From Nymphaea colorata (lineage: Eukaryota; Streptophyta; Magnoliopsida; Nymphaeales; Nymphaeaceae): DNA of 64,000 bases. The notes under the pieces were generated by a model. The model was not told where the DNA came from, did no database searches, and was given only the letters and a program-made list of their open reading frames with translations. Positions 10,548 through 23,815 of the stretch are shown piece after piece; the first letter of the stretch is position 1, and the number at the start of each line of letters is the position of its first letter. The stretch spans positions 3,791,503 through 3,855,502 of the forward strand of contig NC_045143.1 of the NCBI RefSeq assembly GCF_008831285.2, given 5' to 3'. The translations under genes were made by a program, and so were the position numbers.

Positions 10548-12722
10548 TCACCAAAAATCCTTACAAGAACAGAAACCATCATCAAAATGGTGGAAACGAG
10601 TGCGGTCCCTGATGACCACTTTCCTGCCGTACAGTTTTGATATGATCTTTATGGCAGAATGGCAATCGGGGCACATCCGTAGGTTCTTCACAATTCGGAT
10701 GGTTGCCTCTGGACCTGAGTTGATAAGGCCAAAAGCCAGTGCCAACTTCTCACTGTGGCGATGAAGTGCATCCTCCTTTTCTTCTTCCCCAAGATCAAGC
10801 AACACTTCCGATGTATTGGGCACGTATCCCGCTAACTTCAACTCACTTGCCATTTCGTCCAACTTTGAGTAAATAGCCTTTGACTGAGGATGAGAGCCAT
10901 CTCCAGCAACAAATTCATGAACAACCCCATTCATCTCAATCAAACTGCAACCAGGTGTCTTCTTCATCTTTTTGTCTGTCATCAAAGACCGCACCTTACG
11001 AACGTCATCCCATCTGTTACAAACAGCATAAATATTAGACAGGAGTACATATGCAGCACCATTTTCAGGCTCTAGTTCAAGGAGGTGTTTTGCGGCCTTC
11101 TCAGCCAGTTCTATGTTCTTATGAACCCTGCAAGCACCAAGGAAAGCTCCCCAAACAATGGAGTTGGGTTTCATTGGCATGTTATCGATCAGTTCCAGGG
11201 CTTCGTCTAGTTTTCCTGCCCTACCGAGAAGATCAACCATACACCCATAATGTGACACTGTAGGCAAAATTCCGTAATCTTTGACCATGCTAGAGAAGTA
11301 TTCCTTCCCTTTATCCACAAGGCCAGCATGAGTGCAGGCACTCAGGACACCAATATAGGTTATCTCATCTGGCATTGTTGAAGAAACCATTTTTGAGAAA
11401 AGATTAAGTGCTTCTTCTGCATAGCCATTAATGGCGAGCCCTGTGATCATTGCTGTCCAAGTAAACTTGTCCCTTTGAGGCATTCTATCAAAGATGTCTA
11501 TCGCACTTTCAATGCTACCACATTTTGAATACATATCAATGAAGGCATTCCCCACAAAAACATCAGTCTTTATATTGCTCTTCTCGATGTAAACCCTTAT
11601 CCACTCTCCAACATCAAGTGCCCCCAAGTGGGCACATGCTGTGAGTATGCTAACCATGGTGAACTCATCAGGCTGAACTTTTGCCATTTGCATCTCCCGG
11701 AAAACTGCCAAAGCCTCTTTGAACCTGTTTGCCCGGATGTAGCCGTCTATCATTGCAGTCCAAGACACGAAATCCCTATCAGGCATCTGATCAAACAATT
11801 CTCTCGCTTTGTCCACCTTCCCCATGTCTGTAAATCCAGTAACCATGGTCGTCCAAGAAATGATGTCCTTCACCGGCATCTTCTCGAAAATATTGGCTGC
11901 CTCATCCATTCTCCCACAAGTAGCATACATATCAAGTAGAGCATTTTCCAAGATCAAATTCAGCTCAATCCCGCTTTCTTCTATACACAGATGGATTCGT
12001 CTGCCCCACGCAAAATCTCTCAACTTCGTGCAAGCAGAAACCACCGAAACAAAAGTCACAGGAGTCGGCTTCACATTCTCGGCTCGCATCAAACTGAAGA
12101 GCGAAAGCGCTTCCTCGTACTTCTTGCTTTTGATGTACCCAGCAATCATCGCATTCCAAGCAATGGCATCCCGTTCAGGACTTTTATCAAACAGAAGGCG
12201 TGCATCGTCCACGCTACCGCACCCAGAGTACATATGAATCAGAGCATTCTGCACGAAAGAGAGCGAATCCTTCCCATATTTTATAATCTGCCCATGAAAT
12301 TCCTTTCCGCAATCCAACGCCAATTCTCGGTTAAACGCCTTAAGAACAAAAGGGAAGGTGTAGTTGTCGGGACGCAATCCATTGTTCAGCATGTCGACGT
12401 AGACGCCGGCGGCGGCTCTAGGATCGTTCCAGCGAGAGTAACATCTGATAATGGTGTTCCAAGCAAACGTGTTTGGTTGGTAATGCTCTTTGTTTCGGAT
12501 GAATTGAGCGTGAATTTGTCTCAATTCCTTAATGCTATTGCACTTCTCCAGGAGAAGGATTGACGGGTTGTGGTTCTGATTCTTTGGGTGGTGGACAATG
12601 GTGCCAATGGTGGTGGGGAGTGGTGGAAGAGTCTCTAGAGTGGAGGCCATGGGCGGCCTCATTCCGGAGAACGGGGAAACTGGAAAGCAGAGCTGTGGCC
12701 GGAGACGTGTGGAGAAGATCAT
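10548..12722 (-). CDS. PLS-class pentatricopeptide repeat protein with E/DYW-type deaminase domain
   Basis: An intronless 724-residue frame, typical of plant PPR genes. From about residue 85 it is a run of P, L and S repeats (repeated NALIDMYxKCG, AWNAMIxGY and PDExTxxSVLxACxxxG signatures), then E/E+ motifs (GRAGKLDEALELI, PNSIVWGAFLGACR, AYVLLSNIY) and a C-terminal DYW deaminase. The deaminase has HSE at 656-658, CPDC at 684-687, HH at 711-712, CSC at 718-720, and ends KDFW rather than DYW. HxE and CxxC are the zinc and catalytic residues of C-to-U RNA editing factors of mitochondria or plastids, so an editing role is plausible. The N-terminus (MIFSTRLRPQLCF...) is basic with hydroxylated residues and may be an organelle signal; Met21 or Met25 are alternative starts. 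From memory the repeat part is most like At3g15930. The editing site is unknown. Confidence 0.93.
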   Translation of the reverse strand: MIFSTRLRPQLCFPVSPFSGMRPPMASTLETLPPLPTTIGTIVHHPKNQNHNPSILLLEKCNSIKELRQIHAQFIRNKEHYQPNTFAWNTIIRCYSRWNDPRAAAGVYVDMLNNGLRPDNYTFPFVLKAFNRELALDCGKEFHGQIIKYGKDSLSFVQNALIHMYSGCGSVDDARLLFDKSPERDAIAWNAMIAGYIKSKKYEEALSLFSLMRAENVKPTPVTFVSVVSACTKLRDFAWGRRIHLCIEESGIELNLILENALLDMYATCGRMDEAANIFEKMPVKDIISWTTMVTGFTDMGKVDKARELFDQMPDRDFVSWTAMIDGYIRANRFKEALAVFREMQMAKVQPDEFTMVSILTACAHLGALDVGEWIRVYIEKSNIKTDVFVGNAFIDMYSKCGSIESAIDIFDRMPQRDKFTWTAMITGLAINGYAEEALNLFSKMVSSTMPDEITYIGVLSACTHAGLVDKGKEYFSSMVKDYGILPTVSHYGCMVDLLGRAGKLDEALELIDNMPMKPNSIVWGAFLGACRVHKNIELAEKAAKHLLELEPENGAAYVLLSNIYAVCNRWDDVRKVRSLMTDKKMKKTPGCSLIEMNGVVHEFVAGDGSHPQSKAIYSKLDEMASELKLAGYVPNTSEVLLDLGEEEKEDALHRHSEKLALAFGLINSGPEATIRIVKNLRMCPDCHSAIKIISKLYGRKVVIRDRTRFHHFDDGFCSCKDFW

Positions 12723-14664
12723 GCAACTCCTACACCGTCGAGGCAGAGACTGTTAAAGGAACAAAGCGGACTACAATATGGCGGTGAGTAGCCGCTCCGA
12801 TTCAAAATGACACTCTGTTGGTCTATTCCATAGGTGAAGATAGACCTCTGCACTCTGATAGCGACAACTGATAAGGAGGTGCAATCCATCAGAGAGGAAG
12901 GCATCACTCCCTCTAATCAACAAGAGGGAAAACCAGCTCTAGCTTCTCACAAGAACAGCTGCATCCTCTCTCAAATGCTAATTGCAAATCCATCAGTTGT
13001 GACAAAGAAAAACTTTGTAAACGCCAGATTATATAGAACAAAGTAGAAGAATTTAATGAAATTAAGAACCTCCACCTCAATGTGGCAAAGCAGGAACAGG
13101 TAATGACAGGATGCTTAAACCTTTAACAACGGACGGCCATTTATTATAAAATGAGAAACGCCATTGATCGCGAGGTTGGCCTAGTTACCATAATTTCTAG
13201 ATAATTTCAACTAGATTTTGGAGGTCTTCTAGCAACCAATGAAGATAGAGATTAAACAGGGTTCTTGGGGGGAAATAACTGAACTGAATTTGCAAATACA
13301 TGTTAAGTGCCTGTTTCCAGCACCCCTCAAGAAGGAATAAATGGATGTTGAACATCTTGAAACCGTGTAGTTGACGAAATTATGTAACATAACCAGGCAT
13401 ATAATTCACTACCATTTAATTTATCTACAAAACATTGCCAAGTGGTGTGAAAGAAAGAAACTGTTGCTGAAACAGTAACTCAGAAACTTAGCAAGCTCCT
13501 AAGCAGTTATTCAGGAGGAAGATGGACTAGCCCGATCTCAATAGCCTACCTGGTCCGCGCTTTGAACCATAGTAGCAGCCGCTAAGGATGTCCATGCGTT
13601 CGAGTATTTGTAATCGAATTGGTTTCGAAAACAATTTTAAATTTTTGGCTGTCTGAAAATAAAACCAAAGCAGTTTCTGAATATGTAAAAAAAATATATT
13701 TTTATATTTTTATTAAAAGGCTGAAATGAAAAATATAAAAGTAAACAAGATGAAATAATAATTTGGCGAATAAACCAGTATTATCAATATGGCTTCGAAT
13801 CGGAGCATATATAGATAATATCGGCTCCTTGCCAATACGATACGAAACCAATACAAGTTTTATTTTTATTTTTTCAAAATAAATTTAAAACCTTTAAATT
13901 CAAAAATTTAACAAATAAAGCGGTACGTGACGATATATCATTGATACGTATCAGTGGATGTGTTGTAAATAACCAATTCCGATACGGGGTTCATACTCTT
14001 GCAACATTCAAAATCAATGAACTGTCCAAAAAAGAAAGTAAAATAAAGCGTTAGAAGGAAAATATAACATATTTTTCGGCCGCCCACAACATGCTCTAAT
14101 TAAAAAATAAAAAACAGAGCCGCCTAATCCCACTTGCACTACCTTATAGTTATCAAGAAGAAAGTGGGGAGCCTAAATGACGTCCAAAATTTTCTTGATG
14201 GAAAACGGCAAAATCGGTTGTTTGGATTTAGAAGGGAAAAAGGTTATTCCATGATTGCCGTTGCATGCATCGTTTCGATGCACAGGCTTCCAGCAACGAT
14301 ACTGAGGATCTAAACGGCAACAAGACAAATTACTACAAGTCTACAACCTTAGAGAACTAAACAATCAACTGCATCCACATTGATAAGCACCTCAATTCAA
14401 TTCATTCAAAGATGCCGAATGCATCTTACTGTTCTTACTTCCGAGAAAGAAAAAATATAAGAGAAGCAAAGACGGCAGCACAATTAAACTGTGAACGGCA
14501 AAGCATGTTTATTACTTCTCAAAAGAACATGACTGCTTCCTACCGTTATTCCTACTTGTGCCCGTCTTAAAGGTTGTCGCTTCTTCAACTTGTTCAACAT
14601 TACGTTCCAGTCAGGCAGTCACATTCCACAAGATCACCAGGATTCTCGTCGACCATGAAAATCT
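12723..14664. other. Intergenic region, no gene recognised
   Basis: This lies upstream of the leftward PPR gene and downstream of the NTT gene. It is AT-rich. Around 13580-14000 there are degenerate repeats (ACGATACGA/GATACG words, poly-A/T). The last 150-200 bases are the probable NTT 3' UTR. Short open frames show no family resemblance. Confidence 0.5.
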
Positions 14665-17600
14665 TTAGCTTCTTGGTAGCCTTGTTTCCTCTGAACTATC
14701 AGAGCCTTCAGTAGCTGGTTTTTTCAGAGCAGAAACATCAGAAGATTCAGTTTCATCACCCACAACTGAGCCATTTCCACTGTTTTCTTGTGATTTGGCA
14801 TAGGCTGAACCATTTGCATCTGATTCTGACGCTTTCGTTGTTTCTGTCACTAATTCTTCCTTTGCCAAAGTAGTGAACTGTGAATCCAGTGAACGAGCAG
14901 CAGCGATCCAACCAAGGACAATCACCAGGAGTATGCCTCCAAGGTAGGGAGTAGAATTAGCAAGAGAACCGAATGTAAGAATCATGAACTGTTGGATCAA
15001 TGCACCGCCAGATTTGCCTAGAGGATTGCAGACCACATCAATTGCAGCTTTTCCTTTCACCTGAAAAAGAAAATAAAAATTTGTAAATGAGAACCAGGAA
15101 GAAAGGATGTACGAGAAAAATGAGAATCAGGATAGCTGGGACAGCAGAATATGGCTGTGGCAGGACCGACCTTAGTTTCGTCATCCAATGGGATATAAGC
15201 CATCTCCTTGCAGGGATCAAATAAGCTGTACTTGGAACTCTTGCTGAAGATGTTTTGCAGAGCACCCACATAGACGGCTGCAAGCAGAGGCGTTAAACCA
15301 AACTGGCCAAGCATAGGAGTCAAAGGTTCACCAAACAGAAGAAGTGAGAAGAATCCAACTCCTGTTAGGAGCAAGACTGTGGGTGTGATCATGGCAGCAA
15401 CACCCCATCCGTATCTACGGAGGATCACCCGGCTGAGTAGCATCATGGTGAAAGTAGCAATTCCTGTGCAGGTTGAGAAGTCACCCATAAAGGATGAGTA
15501 CTCGTTCGGGCTAGGATACTGCAAATTAGAGATAAGAAATCATCAAACAATGAAATCGAGAAGAAAGAAGGCCACTGGATATGCAGGTTTACCTGAGCCT
15601 TGAGCTTTGATTTCCAAGTAACCTCTACAAGGTTGATGCTGATACCATATGCAACAACCAAGGTAGCAAGATCTCTCACATACCTCGATGACAGCAAAAA
15701 TTTCATGCTCTCTCCCACGCCCAATTTGAGTTTTTCCTGCAAATACCAACTCTCAAATTTACATCATCTGTTGCCTGCAACAAGAGGATTTCAACCACAA
15801 TAACTAAAGGTGAAAAAGTACCTTCTTCTTGCGAGCAGCAGGTTTGGGCACAGCTGGGTCAGTCAGAACGAATGTGTTCACACTCCAGTAAATTGCACAT
15901 ATTACAAATCCCAGCAACACTACTATTCCCATCATTCCTCTTAGAGAGATAGCCCAACCATCAACCCCTGGTGGTAAATTTTTGCGAAGGTTTGAGAAAA
16001 ACTTAACAGTGCGGCCGGAGAAAATAAGAGCAATATTTGCACCAAGCCCGAACAGTGGATAGAACTGTTTTGCTTCATCAACAGTGGTAATCTGCAGTGG
16101 ACACCATAGTGAGACCCAAGGAATGGCAAAACTCGAGGAGAAAAATAGCAAGGGCACATTGATATTTGATAGTCAGGATTATGGACAGAAATGGCCTTTT
16201 CACGTTCTTATTATCAGTAAGTTGAATAAGCGAGCCAGATATCATAATTAAACAGAACCAAAGAATAGACCAATTGAAGTAACAGATGATTATTGAATGA
16301 CATTCTAGTGGAGGCTGAAGTCAGATAGTAAACGCTAAATTCTTTTCAAATAAGCAAATCCATGAGGTCAACAGTGTCATGTTGAGTAACACAAAAATTT
16401 TATCATGAATGGCTCAAACATAGTTAAATAACAAGATCTAAGAAATTTATGCACCAGAATGGAATTTAATGAGAATTTTTGTATGTAAAGCATGATATAA
16501 CCCTCCTGTATTAGACTAAGAGTAATTAGCAATGTGATCTTAACTGTCAAAATTCAATAAGCATTTAATAAATAAACACGTTACACATATGTTCAGATCA
16601 CAGCAACAGCTTGTTAAGATCAATACACGAAGTCACGAACTAAGAAAACGCATGCTTAGCCAAGCTTGTCCGAGATATTAATTGGTACATTAAGTGACAG
16701 CTATTCAGTAAAAGCGACTACCCAGACACCATCAGAGCACATGATAAGGGTAGGTACAGGCAAGGGAGGGGAATGGTAGCTTAGACTACCATGTCACCAA
16801 TACGTCAACATGGCAAACTTAACCTAGTTCTGCTAAATGGTCTCTGTTATCGTCAGAACTAAAGGAAGTAAAAGGACAGAGAGACATTGTAGACGAAGGA
16901 TAGGCAAGCTGGGATTAGACAAAAGCCTACTAGCTTATCTCAGCAGAGCCACACGTTGGTACCAAATTTATCGACCCCCTTCAACTCGAACACTCTAAGT
17001 TGAACCCCCTAGAGAGACAAACCGTGAAACAGAGAGAGCAACCAACTCCTAATAGAAACTCTCAACCGAAGTGTCTCTCTTTGGTGCGAGCATGATGGTA
17101 AGAACATCAGTGCAACATAGTCTCGGAAGGTAGAACTAATTGCATAAACCGATTCACCTTAAAATGCAGAGTAAATTAGTTCATCATCTAAGCAATATCA
17201 TCGTTGTCGGAGAGCAGCAACTAAATCTGAATTTCCATCAGCTGAAAAAGGTAAATCATAAAAAAGAAGAAGCAAGCGTTTCAAAGATCGTAAGGCGAGG
17301 TAAATAAAGGGAAAGAAAAACGCAAACCAAAAGGACAGATACCCAAGGAAAAGAATTTTCATGTGTTCGACTAAACAAGGGAACCAAAGGAACCGTCCAG
17401 AAGTCACAAATACATATAAAATTCTTCCTGTATTAAAATAAACAGGGGACACAGAAAACCATTCCAGAAATCAACCTTCAAGGAGTACACCATTTGATAA
17501 CAAGAGTGTCGATTTCTATCAAAACCCACATGAGAATATTATCCCCGTGGCTACTTAAGGTATAAAAGAAGCTGAAAAAAAAATATATATCAAACAGATG

Positions 17601-18389
17601 ATCACAGGCACAAATGTATACCTGATTAGCAAATCCCCAGAAGAGAACAGAGATGACCACGCTACCCCACAACTCGGCCATGACATAGAAGAGGCAGAAG
17701 CTCCAAATCCTAAGAATAGCAATTGGACCAAGGAATCTTGGGCCTAGGGATGCCAGAAGCTTATCAGCCAAAGCTGTTGGATGAATATAGTTGCTAAGAG
17801 GATACAAAACAAAGCCAAACAGCCCGAAGAAAGCAATGAAGGGCAGGATAACAGTATAGAAAAGGGCCTCCTTCGATAGAACATTTGCAAGATTCGCGTA
17901 CAGAATCATGAAAGCAAAGGCCAATGGGAGGTTAACCCAAGTCTTAAGAAATGGGATAATCTCTGCACTGCTGCCTTTGGCTGTCACCACAAGCACATCC
18001 TTGGTGTCCCTAAGAATGGTGTAGTTGAAGAGGATGCAAAAGAACATCAACCCAAGTGGGAGAATCTTCTTCAGCGTGGTAACCTCCACCCCCAAAAATT
18101 TGTTGGCCTTCTGGATACCACTACCACCATCATCAGCAAATACCTCTCCAGCAGATGCTGCTCTGCGAATCTGCAGTCTCCCATCATCCCTGGAGCTCAA
18201 GGGTTGAACCTTTCCTCTGCTTCTGAGTCCTTGCAGGGAGCTTCCAAGCCCTTTGGCTTCAAATGATGGAAGGCTGCATATGGGGAGGTTGGGTCTGAAA
18301 CTGAGCCTAGATTTCAGACTCCTTGACGTCTGGGCTTTTGGGAGTGAAGGTGGACGGGAGAGCCCGTGCCGCTGGATGAGGGCCTCCAT
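14665..18389 (-). CDS. NTT: Plastid ATP/ADP translocase (TLC/NTT family)
   Basis: Five exons (18389-17622, 16091-15822, 15736-15593, 15518-15171, 15060-14665), all phase 0 with GT-AG introns, encode 641 residues. NTT proteins exchange cytosolic ATP for stromal ADP across the plastid inner envelope. The N-terminal ~95 residues are rich in Ser and Arg, consistent with a transit peptide. The TLC domain then starts at GVEVTTLKKILPLGLMFF and includes YTILRDTKDVLVVTAKGSSAE, GPIAILRIWSFCLFYVMAEL, PSPNEYSSFMGDFSTCTG, NIFSKSSKYSLFDPCKEMAY and VCNPLGKSGGALIQQFM, all landmarks I recall from plant AATP/NTT. The C-terminal tail is acidic and variable. Intron 1 is 1.53 kb. The locus from exon 5 through the 5' flank has a broken second copy at 40.88-49.79 kb. 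This copy keeps all frames and splice sites and is the functional one. Confidence 0.96.
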
Positions 18390-19647
18390 CGTCTCTGGAG
18401 AGATAGACCAGGCAGAAGCAGAATTGCAGAGAGATAAGAGGGACTTAAATATTGGGTTTTTGATGAAGGAGAGGATGGTTCATGAAAGTAATGATCCATT
18501 AGACCAGGTGATGACAATAAAAAAATGTGTTTATGGAAGGAAAGAAATCCAACCAACAGCAAGATGCGATTTTTAAAGTACACAAACAGTTCAACGGGCC
18601 TTCTCTGACTCAGAGAGGGAGAGGGAGAGACAGAGAGGGGTTGGTTGGTGGCTGTACAATATAGAATTGATTTATGAGAAAATTTGGGAGCTAAGAATTT
18701 TTTGTTAATGAACAGCCTGTCTTTTCCTTTTGCAACCACAGATATTCTTCTCCATTGGTTACGTTGGGCCGTTGTTTCACCAAAAATGCTGTGTTTCATA
18801 CCAAATTAGTATATTCACAAATCACAACCTTCAAACACACTTTGATAGCATGGCACCCTGCATCATTGGGGATGTGAATGGTTAAGTTTCATAGTCTCAG
18901 ACCTCGATTTTTATTCGGTTAAAATTAGATTTTAGATTTTACAATGAGTATCAGACCAATTTGGATATCGGATATGAGTCTGTATCAACGAATATGCATC
19001 AGATTGTTTGCAACCATTTAATCTTGTACGGTTGATGTTTCAATGAAAAACTAATAGTGTTTCATTTAAGAAAAAAAAATCCACGTAAATTGATAATCAT
19101 TTTGGTTGTTGATACAAGTTCCTCAGGAGCCCAGACCGAAGCGCATGGAAATTCTAGTTTTAAGCTGTTCAGATAGGTATCTGGTATAACGGATCCAATC
19201 TGATCCAAGTCTGAGAAAAGGGGATCCAAGTCTAAGAGAAGGGGACTAGTTAGGTTAGTTCCAATTGAACCGGACCCAATAATATCTGGATCTAACCCAT
19301 TTCTTGTATACTTTGGCAGAGAACGATTCTCGACCTGCCCGTGATATCTTTTTTTGGACTTATCTTATTAAAAAAGGGTATCTTCTTTATAAACAAGTGG
19401 GCCCTTGAAAAATTTTACCACTATGCACTGACGCTGAAAGAAGTAGATATTTTTCTCCTTTTCCTTTCAAAATATCTCCTTTTCAAACGCAGAGGTCCAT
19501 AGGCTAAATTTGGATCGAATACCCAAAATAATCTGAATCCATTTGGTTGTGATTCGGCGGAGCATCGAGTACCCAATTCTAATTAGGTTCAGCATAGTCT
19601 TCTACATGGATCCAAATCCAGTTCCTTGTAGATTTTGAGCCATATAA

Positions 19648-19884
19648 GGTGTGTTTGATAGTCCTCCGATTTAAGATTTGAGGTGATTTGAGATCACTGG
19701 AATTTCAAATATGAGGATTCTAGGTTGGACTGCCCTCAAATCTGAGGTTTTCGCCATAATCTAAAGATTTCAAAACTTTTTCATATAGTGGTAAAGTTCG
19801 GCGTTTGTTTACACTCCGAGTCTCATAAAAGGGAGGGACTTCAGATCAATTTTGAATCTAAGATGCAAGACTATCAAACACACC
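19648..19884. mobile_element. MITE-like element, 237 bp
   Basis: The terminal inverted repeats are GGTGTGTTTGATAGTC at the left and its exact reverse complement at the right, enclosing non-coding DNA. The inner ends are also partly complementary (CGATTTAAGATTTGAG against TTTTGAATCTAAGATG). No clear target duplication is visible. A 239-bp copy is at 48211-48449 because the whole block was duplicated. Confidence 0.7.
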
Positions 19885-22800
19885 CATAAAGAATTCAAGA
19901 CAATGAGATATGGATCATATATGACCAGTCGATATGAATTATAATGCCAACTTAGCTAGATAGAACTTTGGTATATACTAAAATTGACAGTTGAACCATT
20001 TTTTCAAGGAAAAAAAAATGTTTTTAGGACTTCCAATGCATGAAGATTTGAAGAATCTCAATGTCTAAACTACTGGAATTTTAGAACTTTAAGAACATGT
20101 GCACGAGTCATGGATCAGACAATTCAAATCTGGATTCTGATGATATGGAACGATGGTAGAAACAAATACAAGGAAATAAATATGACAAACCCACAAAAAA
20201 TATCTTGCGTGGAAGAAGTTTCAGAATTCAGCAGGAAAGGTAAGAACTATGCGTTTTTTTTTTCCGATTTCAACATGAAAATGAATTTGAGAAAAACTCT
20301 TCTTGCAAGCAACATTGAACTCATATTTTTGCAACAAAAAACTTACTTACTCCCCATCTTTAAGAAGTTAAACTTAAGACCTTCGATTTAGAGGATATCT
20401 TCTCTTAATTACAGCTGAAATTTCGTAGGCACCATCTTCTGTGTAAACTTAAGTAAATATAGACCAGAAAACTTAAATGAAGAAAACACACAAAAAAAAA
20501 AAGTTGGAGAATCTCGAACTTTGGATTCATTATAGACATCAATCTAACCCCAAAGAAAATGCTCCTAAGATTCCGTGCGTACTAACATTTTCTTTGCTGT
20601 TTTTTTGTTTCTTGAGTAAAATTTTTTATGGCTATGCGAATTGAATTGACATGAACCAATCAAATACAGTAAAAGTCAGATCAGAATCGGAACTGGTCCG
20701 ACGCAAAAGACAAAGGCTCATATGCTGCATCCACCACATTCCATTTTTTATTTATGTTCATGTACCTATGTTATAACAGTATGTTCCACTCCTACTCCCG
20801 GCTTGGACTCATAGTGTGTGACGGATTGATCCCCTTCTTTTCCTTAACAATCTTTTTTATAAGTCCCTTAAAATTTTTCAGGATCTTACATACAAGATTA
20901 AACTTTAGTACGTCACATGCATGTATTTGTGGAGTGCGTATATATTTTGGGTTGTGCGCCGGAACAATTGAATTGGTTGCAATCAGCAAACATTAAAAAA
21001 TAAACGAAGAATTATATATGCACAAATTAATTAAGAATAAAAATACTTAAAATATCTAAAAAAATAGTTTAAAATGACGCATGCTGCTCTTGAATTGGCC
21101 GGAGACTGATTTGATTTGAATCGATGGATTTGGTGACATTGGTTGCTAGAACATGGTTGTTGGGGCCATATGTATGATGACTCAATATTCATAAAAATCA
21201 GCTAACTATGATTTAATAAGCGGAAAACCGATCCAGCTTGCCAATCGATTAAAGGATGTCAAGTGGCATATAATATTCATTTATTATCACAACTTTAAAA
21301 TTTATAATGTATAAACTAATGGTTTTACAAATTTATAGCCAATTGAGCAGATCAACCAAATCCACTGAATTTGCAGTTTGGCCTCTCCAATTCAATTTCC
21401 CACATTGATAAGCATCGCTCTCCCATGCCAATTGGTAGTGTGCACAGCTCTTGTGGAAAGGCATTAATATATATATATATATATATAGTGTGAGAAAGAC
21501 AAAAAAAGTTTTGTTTGTTTGTTTTAGAGAATCGTATTGGGCTCTTTTATTTGGTCGCTGGGGGAAGACTGTTTAGAAGTCTCGTGACGGCACCTCCCTC
21601 GTAGTAGAGAAAAAATCTTTTGTTTTTTGTTTTTTTTTTTTTTGTGGTACGAGGATGAAAGAAGAAGAGAAATAGGATTTGTACAAGCAAGAAATTGAAA
21701 GCAAAAGTCAGATAAAGAAATTTCAATTAGTTGAGCATAACGTTTGATTTTTGGGAGATTTTCTTGAGTCTTTTTGGGTTCTTGGCAGAGTTCTCAAGTT
21801 GGATTCGATTGGGTTCCAGTCTTTACCGGTGACCAGTGGGAGGACCATATTTAATATGATTTGAATTTAGATTCGGCCTCAGAATTGTATTTTACTTATT
21901 TACTACCAAATTCGGATCCAAGTAGCATAAGATCCAATATTTATATTTAATCAAGTAGAGTTCTTATCTGATCTCATCACGAGTCCGTAATTATTCGATA
22001 CTCGGGTACAAATTTCTTTAATTAACTGATTAAAAACAACCAAAATCAAATCAACGAACAGATATATCCAACCCATATAGTTCACTTTTGAACCTTTTAA
22101 TAGCTATATCATGTTTTCCTTTGTTCCATTTAGTGTTTAGCAATAAACACACTTAACATAATGCTCCATAGTTCTGTCCAAAAAAATGAGATGGATTTAC
22201 AAAATACTAGAAAACAATGTTTCATGAATCTGCCTAAATCGCCAAAACCACCCTTGTTTCTCAGATAATATCTAAAAATGCATATGTTGTCACAATATGC
22301 ATCAAAGTCCCACTTATAACTTTCACGATTGCATAAATTTGACATTAATTAAGTTGGCGATTTTGTACTTTCAAGGGTCATTTAAATCACACTTAAAAAA
22401 GTGCATAGACAAAGTCAAGTTAGCTTCAAAGTATTGCTGAGAAGCTGCTCACCTTTTAGTATTGAATCCTCTCAATGTTAGTTTCATAATGAACAATTAG
22501 AAGCATTGTTGGTAGTATTTGTGTCTATCCACTCGAATTGGCTGATACACTTTAGAAGGTTGATCAAAATTAATTTAAGATTGGTTTAAATTTTAAGTTT
22601 GTTCCTTATTCGAGAAAAAACTGCACCCACGTCGAGAGACTTTGTTGTTTGCCGTGTTCGGTGGCGTAAAATTCCGGAGGCGACCCCACCCAGTAGCCAA
22701 TTCACATTTATACGAAAAAGAAAACAAGATTTACACGATTGATTGAAAGCTCTACAAGTTGACAAGAACAAGGCTTTCCATATAATTTTGGGCGTGGGGA

Positions 22801-22949
22801 CATTGTCTGTGCAGTTCTTTCTTTGATGAACAAATTGCGCACTACATTGAAGAGCTTTGTGGTCTTCTCTAGTGCTTGGATGGATAATGACTAAAGATTC
22901 CAAAAAGGACCACCAACATTATTTTCTCGCCATTTTGAACTGGATGTTT

Positions 22950-23067
22950 GTTGCATTATCTTGAAATTTCATGATCTCATCAATTAGTTTATCTTTCATA
23001 GGAAACTTGTTGCATTATCTTGAAATTTTAGGATCTCATCAATTAATTTACCTTTGTTCAGAAAAAT
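22950..23067. repeat. 59-bp tandem duplication
   Basis: GTTGCATTATCTTGAAATTT starts at 22950 and again at 23009, followed each time by a near-identical ATCTCATCAATTA segment. It is present only in this copy of the duplicated block. Confidence 0.85.
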
Positions 23068-23815
23068 CTTTAGAAGAAAGCACAAAAGTTTTTGTCTATG
23101 GAAGGTCCTACTTATTCACCTTGAACACCTACAGGTCCCATTCTGTATTTTTTTTTTTTTTGTGGGCAATCTTTGAGAGGAGAAACTTTTTGAAGGAGAA
23201 AAAGTTTTCCGTGTTTGGATTCTTATTTTTTAACTGGAAAAACCGAGTGAATAAAGTCAGACTGAAAAAATTATACTAAGTGAATATTTGCCACTGTTCA
23301 CCTTATCGATTGTTTTGTCTTTAGTTTCAGCCTAAAACCACAAACAAATGCACACAATCATGCACGAAAGGCACTTTCCATGTTATGCCCTTTAACACAG
23401 GGAACCATGTTCCCACCTTTTTGTGAGAGCACATTTTTCTGGTAATTTTAAGGGTGAAAATTTTTCAAGTTTCATTTTTGCCCTTATTAGGGAAAAGTTT
23501 TTCATTCAACTAGAAGGGTCATTTTAGTCATTTGGGCTCATAACACATTGTCCCTTGTTGAGGACTATATAATATATATTACTTGCTCTGATCAAGCACC
23601 ACCTAAATGAGCTCTTTTGCGTGTGGTTTGCATGCATGGCTCACGCTTGCTAAAAGCTTGAGTTTCTGACTCAACTCATATCGTAAACTTGTTGCTGTTT
23701 TTAAACTCAAACAGGTTGTTGAGAGAACGGCGGATTTTAGCTGTAGAAGAGCAGTTCTGGTTTAAATTTCTTGAGCGTTGTCCCTCCATCAAAGTTGAAT
23801 TGAGATGTACCTTTA

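Noticed and set aside
20110-20391. Small + strand frame starting MDQTIQIWILMIWNDGRNKY, also present at 48676 in the duplicated copy
   Set aside because: Conservation between copies is explained by the recent block duplication; the C-terminal halves differ because of the indel, and no domain is recognisable.
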